From positions 1 through 5,664 of the forward strand of contig CAZYVT010000122.1 of the NCBI GenBank assembly GCA_964651335.1: a stretch of 5,664 nt of DNA, given 5' to 3'. Position 1 is the stretch's first letter, and each line of letters opens with the position of its first letter. Under the pieces are notes generated by a model. The model saw only the letters and a list, made by a program, of their open reading frames with translations, was not told the origin of the DNA and did no database searches. Below are positions 1-4,928 of the stretch, piece after piece. This DNA comes from 2-02-FULL-66-14 sp964651335. GTDB taxonomy: Bacteria; Pseudomonadota; Gammaproteobacteria; Burkholderiales; SG8-39. Made by a program: the position numbers and the translations under genes.

Positions 1-3000
1 AGTTCCGAACCGGGTTCCCCGAACGGCCCAGCAATTCCGTCATTTCGTCCAGCGGCAGCGGCTTGCTGAAGAGGTACCCCTGCATCTCGTCGCAGCGCAG
101 CAGCCGCAGGAGCTTGGCCTGCTCCTCCGAGTCGACGCCCTCGGCGATGACCTTCAGCCTGAGCGAGTGCGCCAGCGAGATGATGGTCTGCACCAGCGTC
201 ATCGTGTCCGCATCGTTCAGCATCGTGATGATGAACGAACGGTCGATCTTGAGCGACTGGAGCGGCAGCTTGGCGAGATAGCCGAGCGAGGAATAGCCGG
301 TGCCGAAGTCGTCGATCGCGATGCTCACGCCGAGGCCCCGGACCGCCTTCAGCTTTTCGATGTTGCCCTGGATGTCATACATGATCAGGCTCTCGGTGAT
401 CTCCAGATCGATCCCCGGCGGCACGGCGCCCTGCTTGAGGGCCTGTTCCACCGTGGCGACGAAGTTACGCCTTCGCAACTGGATCGCGGAGACGTTCACC
501 GCCACGCGCGGCGCCGCCAGACCTTGCTCCATCCAGCGAACATGGTCCCTCGCGGCGCGCTGCAGCGCCCAGGCGCCCACCTCCAGGATCAACCCGGTCT
601 CCTCCATCAGCGGAATGAATTTCGCCGGCGGCACCAGGCCCAGCTCGGGACTTTGCCAGCGGATCAGTGCCTCCACCCCGACAATGCGCCGGGTTTCCAG
701 CTCGACCTTGGGCTGATAGTGCAGCACGAACTCGTCTTTCTCGAGCGCTTGCCGGAGCTTGTTTTCGAGCGTGAGCTCCGCCGCGGTCCCTGCGGTCAGA
801 TCGCGCGAATGGAACTGGTGGCGCTCGCCGGATTCCTGCGCCTTATTCAGCGCCGCCTCGGCGTTGGCAAACAGCGTCTCGGCATCCACGCCGTCGTTCG
901 GAAGCAGCGCAATCCCCGCCTTCGCCGAGACCCGCAGCTCCGTGCCGTTGATCCGGAATGGCTGTGCGAAGCAGTCGCGCCAGATGCGCTCGACGCTCCG
1001 CCCAACCTCCGACCGTCCCTTCACCTCCGGAAGAACGATCGCGAAATGATCGCCGCCGATGCGCGCGATGCGGGCTGGATCCGTGGCGCGCCCCAGCCGT
1101 TCGGCCAGTTGCTTGAGCAGCGCGTCACCCGCCTGCCGCCCCAGCGAATCGTTGATGGTCTTGAAGCGCTCGACGTCCGCCAGAACCAAAGCCAGCTTGC
1201 CCTCGCCCTGCTGCGCGGAGCGTACATACTGACTCAACCTTTCGTGGAACAGGGTACGGTTGGCGAGGCCGGTGAGCGAGTCGTAATAGGCGAGGTAATC
1301 GAGCTGGCTCGCCTTTTCGAAATGGTCGAGCGCGAACGAGATGTCACCCGCCAGCTCGGTCAGCAGCTTCATCTCTTCTTCGTCGAAGAAGCCGACTTCG
1401 CCGGCGTACAAGGCCAGTACACCGACGGCCTCGTCTGCAACCAGCAGGGGCAGCACAGCCAGAGAATGGAAACCGCGCTCAAGCGCCTCCTTTCTCAGCG
1501 TGATCCGCGGGTCCTGCGTCATGTCGTTGCTGATCATCGCCTTGCGTTCCTTGACCGCCTGCCCTGCCAATCCGGGCGGTCCGGACCGGAGGTTGCCTAC
1601 CCGCACCGGCATCAACTGAATGTATTCGATTCCGGTGCCATGCCAGGCGACCGGCGTCACCTGGATCCCCTCCGGGTCGACCACACCCAGCCACGCCATC
1701 CGGAATCCCCCGGCCTCCACGGCGACCCGGCATGCCTCCTTGAAAAGCTCGTCGCGGTCGCGCGCGCGAACGATCAGCGCATTGATGCCGCTCAACACGG
1801 CGTACACGCGGTTAAGGCGCGTAATCTTCGCGTACGCCTCCCTGCGCTTGCTGACGTCACGGAAAATGCCCAGCAGACCGTCCTTGCCCCCAAGGCGAAT
1901 GGGTGCGCCCTTGACGTCGGCGTAAAACACCGAACCGTCCTTGCGCATCACCGGTAAGTCTGTGGCGAGTTCGATCTCGCCGCGCAGCGCTCTTTCGAAC
2001 TGCTCCATTACATGCTGCAGACCCTGCTTCGGGTGGATATCCGAGACGCCAAGGCGGGTGAACTCTTCGGGCGAGTAACCGAGCATGCGGCAGATGGCCG
2101 CGTTTCCTTTCAGGAATTTCCTGGTCTCGACGTCTGCCACCAGAATGCCGTCGCGCGCACCCTCGAAGATGGCGTGGAGCTCTTCCTCCGATTCGCGCAG
2201 TCCGTTCTCCGCCCGCTTGCGCTCGGTGATGTCCCTGGCCATTCCGAGGTGGTGAATCGGCCCTCCGGTCTCCTGTTCGACCAGGCGTCCGGTGAGCGAG
2301 ACCCAGAAGGTGCTGCCGTCCTTGCGGCGCCACTGGGTTTCAAAGTTTTCGACCACCCCCTTCGAATTGATTAGCTCGCGAAAGCGCCCGCGAGCGCCCC
2401 GCTCGACATAGACCTCGCGGGCGACGCTGCGGATGTCCTTGCCCATCTCCTCTCGGGATTCGTAGCCGAGCATCCGGGCCAGCATCGGGTTGGAGGAAAC
2501 CACGCGTCCCTCTGCATTCACCAGGAAAATGCCCTCGACGGCGTTGTCGAAAATCGCCTGATACATCAGCTCCGCCTTGCGGACCGCCTGCTCCATGTTC
2601 TTGCGCTCGGTGATGTCATCCTTGACGGCGATGAAGTGCAGGATCCTGCCGTTATCGTCGAGCACCGGCGAGATATGCTGGCTCTCCCAATACAATTCGC
2701 CGGTTTTCTTCCTGTTCTGAATTTCCCCCCGCCACTCCTTGCCGGCAGTAATTGTTTCCCAGAGGTTTCGATAGATTTCCAGCGGCGTTATGCCGGATTT
2801 CAGGAAACGCGGATTCTTCCCCATGACCTCCGCGGCGGAATAGCCGGTCATCGCTTCGAATTTCGGGTTGACGAACTCTATTAGGCCCGCCGGATCCGTA
2901 ATCACGATCCCCGTCCCGCTTTGCCGGACGGCGAGGGACAGCTTGCGCAGCTCGATTGCGGCACGCTGGTGATCGGCCCCGATCGCCTCCTCCCGCAGCT

Positions 3001-3112
3001 CGCGCTCCCGCGCGGGTGCGAGCCGCGCCAGGTTCTTCTTCATCACGAATTCGCTGGCGCCGGCCCCGATTCCACGCTTCGGCGGATTTACATGTTCGGT
3101 CGCGACGTTCAT
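1..3112 (-). CDS. PAS-PAS-PAS-GAF-GGDEF(degenerate)-EAL c-di-GMP phosphodiesterase, C-terminus cut by window edge
   Basis: Predicted cytoplasmic c-di-GMP signalling protein; 1037 residues are visible, with no stop before the left edge. Domains by residue: short N-terminal helix (about 1-57), PAS1 (58-165, ending DDITERK), PAS2 (182-295, ending RDITERK), PAS3 (308-420), GAF (about 447-595), GGDEF (about 605-765), EAL (about 780-1025). The GGDEF signature reads GGDHF (686-690), losing the key Glu, so cyclase activity is unlikely. The EAL domain looks active: EAL at 814-816, N873, E904, DDFGTGYSSL from 934, K955, E991 and Q1011 in MQGYLFSKPL. No membrane segment or signal peptide is seen; PAS and GAF domains usually bind small ligands or cofactors, but no ligand can be named. 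The ATG start overlaps the TGA of the upstream receiver gene (ATGA) and follows a GGAG ribosome site. The EAL domain is essentially complete at the edge, so probably few residues are missing. Confidence 0.95.
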   Translation of the reverse strand, partial: MNVATEHVNPPKRGIGAGASEFVMKKNLARLAPARERELREEAIGADHQRAAIELRKLSLAVRQSGTGIVITDPAGLIEFVNPKFEAMTGYSAAEVMGKNPRFLKSGITPLEIYRNLWETITAGKEWRGEIQNRKKTGELYWESQHISPVLDDNGRILHFIAVKDDITERKNMEQAVRKAELMYQAIFDNAVEGIFLVNAEGRVVSSNPMLARMLGYESREEMGKDIRSVAREVYVERGARGRFRELINSKGVVENFETQWRRKDGSTFWVSLTGRLVEQETGGPIHHLGMARDITERKRAENGLRESEEELHAIFEGARDGILVADVETRKFLKGNAAICRMLGYSPEEFTRLGVSDIHPKQGLQHVMEQFERALRGEIELATDLPVMRKDGSVFYADVKGAPIRLGGKDGLLGIFRDVSKRREAYAKITRLNRVYAVLSGINALIVRARDRDELFKEACRVAVEAGGFRMAWLGVVDPEGIQVTPVAWHGTGIEYIQLMPVRVGNLRSGPPGLAGQAVKERKAMISNDMTQDPRITLRKEALERGFHSLAVLPLLVADEAVGVLALYAGEVGFFDEEEMKLLTELAGDISFALDHFEKASQLDYLAYYDSLTGLANRTLFHERLSQYVRSAQQGEGKLALVLADVERFKTINDSLGRQAGDALLKQLAERLGRATDPARIARIGGDHFAIVLPEVKGRSEVGRSVERIWRDCFAQPFRINGTELRVSAKAGIALLPNDGVDAETLFANAEAALNKAQESGERHQFHSRDLTAGTAAELTLENKLRQALEKDEFVLHYQPKVELETRRIVGVEALIRWQSPELGLVPPAKFIPLMEETGLILEVGAWALQRAARDHVRWMEQGLAAPRVAVNVSAIQLRRRNFVATVEQALKQGAVPPGIDLEITESLIMYDIQGNIEKLKAVRGLGVSIAIDDFGTGYSSLGYLAKLPLQSLKIDRSFIITMLNDADTMTLVQTIISLAHSLRLKVIAEGVDSEEQAKLLRLLRCDEMQGYLFSKPLPLDEMTELLGRSGNPVRN

Positions 3113-3534
3113 TTTGGATCTCCAAGTTCACTACCATGAGGCGCACGGCCAAGCGCGCGGCTTACCGTGGGCAACAGCTCCCGGTAAACCGTGTCCTTGC
3201 TGATGTAGGCGAAAGCGCCCGCCGCGCGCGCCTGTTCGACGTAGGCGTGGCCGGTGTGCTGCGAAACGATAATGACGGCGGTTTCCGGCAGCATCTCCTT
3301 GATCTGCACGGTGAGGTCGATGCCGTTGGCATCAGGCAGACCCACGTCCATCAGCACTAATTGCGGACCTCGGCTGCGGCACAGTTCCAGCGCGCGCGCG
3401 CCGTCGGCAGCTTCCAGGATGGCGGCGTCCGGGTACGCGGACTGCAGGTATTCCCGCAGCAACCGGCGCATCAAATCGTGATCTTCCACGATCAACATGG
3501 CGATCCGCTTTCCCGTCTGCGACAAGTTGGTCAT
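3109..3534 (-). CDS. Stand-alone receiver-domain response regulator (141 aa)
   Basis: A CheY-like receiver domain with no output domain. Visible landmarks are the acidic pair E17-D18 (VEDHD), phospho-acceptor D63 (LMDVGLP), S91 (IIVSQHT) and K113 (YISKD), so all phosphorylation residues are present. The fold ends near residue 128, and the last ~13 residues form a short polar tail; there is no helix-turn-helix or enzymatic domain. The sequence style is that of NarL-family receivers. It lies 12 nt after the exported-protein gene and overlaps the large EAL gene by 4 nt, so it is probably translationally coupled to the latter. I see no clear Shine-Dalgarno before the ATG at 3534; an alternative start is Met13 (3498), which would still keep the whole receiver. 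Likely role (inference): phosphorylation-dependent partner or control subunit of the downstream phosphodiesterase, possibly fed by the kinase upstream. Confidence 0.9.
   Translation of the reverse strand: MTNLSQTGKRIAMLIVEDHDLMRRLLREYLQSAYPDAAILEAADGARALELCRSRGPQLVLMDVGLPDANGIDLTVQIKEMLPETAVIIVSQHTGHAYVEQARAAGAFAYISKDTVYRELLPTVSRALGRAPHGSELGDPK
3120..3123 (-). promoter_or_regulatory. Ribosome binding site for the PAS/GAF/EAL gene
   Basis: GGAG on the minus strand lies 7 nt before the ATG at 3112 and inside the 3' end of the receiver gene. It supports this start over alternatives. It sits in a short inverted repeat (TTGGA-GA-TCCAA, 3114-3125) that could form only a weak 4-5 bp stem. Confidence 0.7.
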
Positions 3535-3546
3535 GCTGATCGCGGT

Positions 3547-4086
3547 TCAGCGCGTGCCGGTCGACACCAGGCGGAGCGCGCCGTTCGGTCGCTCACGGTC
3601 CACCGAAATCGGTGTGCGGACCGCCATGTCGAGTGGCCAGGCATAGGTGCCAGGGACTGCGTCCGGGGCGAGCAGGAACCGGTAGTCGATCGCGACGACA
3701 TGGCGGCCCGCAGCAGCTTGCCGTTGCACGACCGTTCCGCCCGTGGAATCGATTTCGACCGTGCGGCCGATGCCTCCGATCCAGGTGGTCTGGATCAATG
3801 GGCCGCGAGCGTGAAAATCCACCGTGTAGCCCCCGGGCGAGTCGAGCGTAATCGCAAGACGCGAGCCGCCGCGGACCTCGACCATGCCCCTGGCCACATC
3901 TTCCGCGGAGACATGGAGCGCGCTGGCCTGATGTTCCATGGTGACGTAGCCGTTGGGGAGCCCGATCGCCCAGACTTGCAGCGGTGCGCGCGGCGGCCCG
4001 TCTGCTACGGCGGTCCCGGCCGGAAGTGCGCAGGCGAGGGCCGCCAACAACAGAACCCGCTTCCTGATCGTTTGCATCGTTGCCAT
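3547..4086 (-). CDS. Exported protein of unknown function with Sec signal peptide (179 aa)
   Basis: I do not recognise the family. The start at 4086 is chosen because GAGG lies 5 nt upstream and because it yields a clean signal peptide: basic MATMQTIRKR, a hydrophobic stretch of Leu/Ala, and a probable cleavage site AVA|DG after residue 28. An upstream in-frame ATG at 4164 would add 26 residues ahead of the signal and is disfavoured. The mature part (~151 residues, about 16 kDa) has no cysteines, no second hydrophobic segment and no obvious catalytic motif; it alternates polar and hydrophobic residues with many Gly, Thr and Val, suggesting a beta-sandwich. The C-terminal part (IDYRFLLAP then PGTYAWPL) looks like paired edge strands. 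C19 lies within the hydrophobic core and does not fit a lipobox well. It is the first gene after the control region and probably heads a unit with the receiver and EAL genes, suggesting a periplasmic or surface role under two-component control. Confidence 0.85.
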   Translation of the reverse strand: MATMQTIRKRVLLLAALACALPAGTAVADGPPRAPLQVWAIGLPNGYVTMEHQASALHVSAEDVARGMVEVRGGSRLAITLDSPGGYTVDFHARGPLIQTTWIGGIGRTVEIDSTGGTVVQRQAAAGRHVVAIDYRFLLAPDAVPGTYAWPLDMAVRTPISVDRERPNGALRLVSTGTR

Positions 4087-4091
4087 GACTA

Positions 4092-4095
4092 CCTC
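4092..4095 (-). promoter_or_regulatory. Ribosome binding site fixing the exported-protein start
   Basis: GAGG on the minus strand, 5 nt before ATG 4086. No comparable site precedes the longer in-frame start at 4164, so it decides in favour of the 179-residue form. Confidence 0.65.
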
Positions 4096-4162
4096 GTCTG
4101 CTGCCAGTTGACCTCGGTACATTCGGTCGCACGCAATCGCGCGATCCGTTTTCCTGAGGTCC

Positions 4163-4168
4163 ACTCTA
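4163..4168 (-). promoter_or_regulatory. Possible -10 element (TAGAGT) of the exported-protein promoter
   Basis: TAGAGT on the minus strand matches TATAAT at 4 of 6 positions. No good -35 hexamer lies 16-18 bp upstream, as expected for an activator-dependent promoter. If transcription starts near 4156, the inverted repeat at 4190-4207 would be centred near -42.5 and the FNR-like box near -92.5, both workable activator positions. The leader would be about 70 nt. This is inferred from spacing only. Confidence 0.25.
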
Positions 4169-4189
4169 GGCGTGAGGCAATTGGCGATC

Positions 4190-4207
4190 TGTCAGGAGAA
4201 CCTGACA
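4190..4207. promoter_or_regulatory. Perfect 7-4-7 inverted repeat, probable operator for the adjacent LuxR-type regulator
   Basis: TGTCAGG-AGAA-CCTGACA is a perfect dyad of 7-bp arms around 4 nt. Read as 6-6-6 it is TGTCAG-N6-CTGACA, the same geometry as the TGTAAG-N6-CTTACA sites known for GacA/UvrY-type regulators, differing by one symmetrical base per arm. It stands alone upstream of the exported-protein gene and downstream of a regulator gene of that class. Symmetry and geometry are seen directly; the binding protein is inferred. Confidence 0.6.
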
Positions 4208-4218
4208 ATGGGGGGCGG

Positions 4219-4240
4219 CGGGCGGGCAAATGCACGCCCG
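4219..4240. other. G+C-rich imperfect hairpin in the intergenic region
   Basis: CGGGCG (4219-4224) pairs with CGCCCG (4235-4240). After one mismatch, GC pairs with GC around an AAAT loop. On the transcribed minus strand it is followed by C-rich sequence, not a T tract, so it is not a canonical intrinsic terminator for the regulator gene. It could attenuate transcription or simply reflect base composition. Confidence 0.3.
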
Positions 4241-4241
4241 T

Positions 4242-4255
4242 TTGATCTGGATCAG
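4242..4255. promoter_or_regulatory. FNR/Anr/Dnr-like binding site
   Basis: TTGATCTGGATCAG matches the FNR-family consensus TTGAT-N4-ATCAA at 9 of 10 defined positions, with only the last base differing. It lies between the regulator stop codon and the inverted repeat, its centre exactly 50 bp from the repeat's centre. It suggests oxygen- or nitric-oxide-responsive input to the downstream unit. Which family member would bind cannot be told from this window. Confidence 0.5.
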
Positions 4256-4286
4256 ACGCCCGCGCGGCCCGCGGCGGAACGGACCC

Positions 4287-4928
4287 CTAGCTGGACGGGG
4301 TCAAGTGATGCTCGATTGCGAACCTCACCAGGCTCGGCACGTCGGGGACGCCGAGTTTCGTCATCAGCCGGCCGCGGTAGGTCTCGATCGTTTTGGGCGA
4401 AAGGTGAACGGTCGCGGCAATCTCCGTACTGGAGCGTCCCTCGACTACCAGTTGCAGCACCTCGCGCTCGCGTGCGCTCAGGCTGCCCAGCGGGCCCGCG
4501 CGGCCGGCGCGGGATGGTGCGGTTAATTGCAGCCCCGCGATGGCTCGGGAAAGATAACGCCGTCCGGCGTGCGCCGCGCGCACCGCCGCCGCCACTTCCT
4601 CGCCCGCCGACTCCTTGAGGACAAAACCCGCGGCGCCGGCCTCGAGCGCGCGGAACACGTGCTCGGAGTTGGAGTGCATGGAAAGCATGACGACGCGCGT
4701 GGCCGGGCATTTTTCGCGCAGCAGGCGCGCCGCCTCGATGCCGTTCAATTCGCGCATCGCGATGTCCATGATCACGACGTCGGGATTGAGTTCCTGCACC
4801 CGGCGCACGGCTTCGCGTCCGTCGGCCGCCTCGCCCACGACGCTGATGTCGGCGGCCTGCTGCAGCAACACTTTGAGGCCGTCGCGCATCACCGCGTGAT
4901 CGTCGGCGAGCAGCACCCGGATCGTCAC
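4287..4928 (-). CDS. LuxR/NarL-family DNA-binding response regulator (213 aa)
   Basis: Two-component response regulator of full family length. The N-terminal receiver (about 3-118) shows acidic D9-D10 (LLADDHA), phospho-acceptor D55 (VIMDIAM), S83 and K105 (GFVLKES). A linker rich in Ala, Gly and Arg (about 125-148) leads to a C-terminal GerE/LuxR helix-turn-helix (150-210): LSAREREVLQLVVEGRSSTE followed by a recognition helix with SPKTIETYR. That core resembles the SPKTVxxYR of GacA/UvrY, which fits the palindrome found just downstream. The usual Pro four residues after the phospho-acceptor is Arg (R59). The start is GTG at 4928, preceded by a strong GGGAGG; the GTGA overlap with the kinase stop shows the two are a cognate, translationally coupled pair. 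It ends with TAG, followed by the control region of the next unit. Its target genes are inferred, not shown. Confidence 0.93.
   Translation of the reverse strand: MTIRVLLADDHAVMRDGLKVLLQQAADISVVGEAADGREAVRRVQELNPDVVIMDIAMRELNGIEAARLLREKCPATRVVMLSMHSNSEHVFRALEAGAAGFVLKESAGEEVAAAVRAAHAGRRYLSRAIAGLQLTAPSRAGRAGPLGSLSAREREVLQLVVEGRSSTEIAATVHLSPKTIETYRGRLMTKLGVPDVPSLVRFAIEHHLTPSS

Noticed and set aside
167..1957. Long open frame of 596 codons on the plus strand
   Set aside because: It is antisense to the GGDEF/EAL/GAF coding region, which has unmistakable domain motifs on the minus strand. Its translation is rich in Arg, His and Gln without recognisable motifs, as typical of antisense frames in G+C-rich genes.
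2652..3152. Minus-strand frame of 166 codons overlapping the PAS region
   Set aside because: It is out of frame with the PAS gene; the true frame shows clear PAS1 and PAS2 motifs with a ribosome site at its ATG.
4087..4164. N-terminal extension of the exported protein to ATG 4164
   Set aside because: It would place 26 polar residues ahead of the signal peptide, lacks a ribosome site, and would put the possible -10 element at the start codon.
4210..4226. G-run cluster as a G-quadruplex
   Set aside because: Only three runs of three or more G are present (a run of six, then two of three) plus one GG; a canonical four-tract motif with loops is not met.
3361..4245. Plus-strand frame of 294 codons over the receiver and exported-protein genes
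   Set aside because: It is antisense to two well-supported genes, has no recognisable motif, and would cover the receiver start and the signal-peptide region.
4260..4274. Short G+C hairpin CCGCG-N5-CGCGG as terminator of the regulator gene
   Set aside because: The stem is only 5 bp, with no T tract on the transcribed strand, and such repeats arise by chance in G+C-rich DNA.
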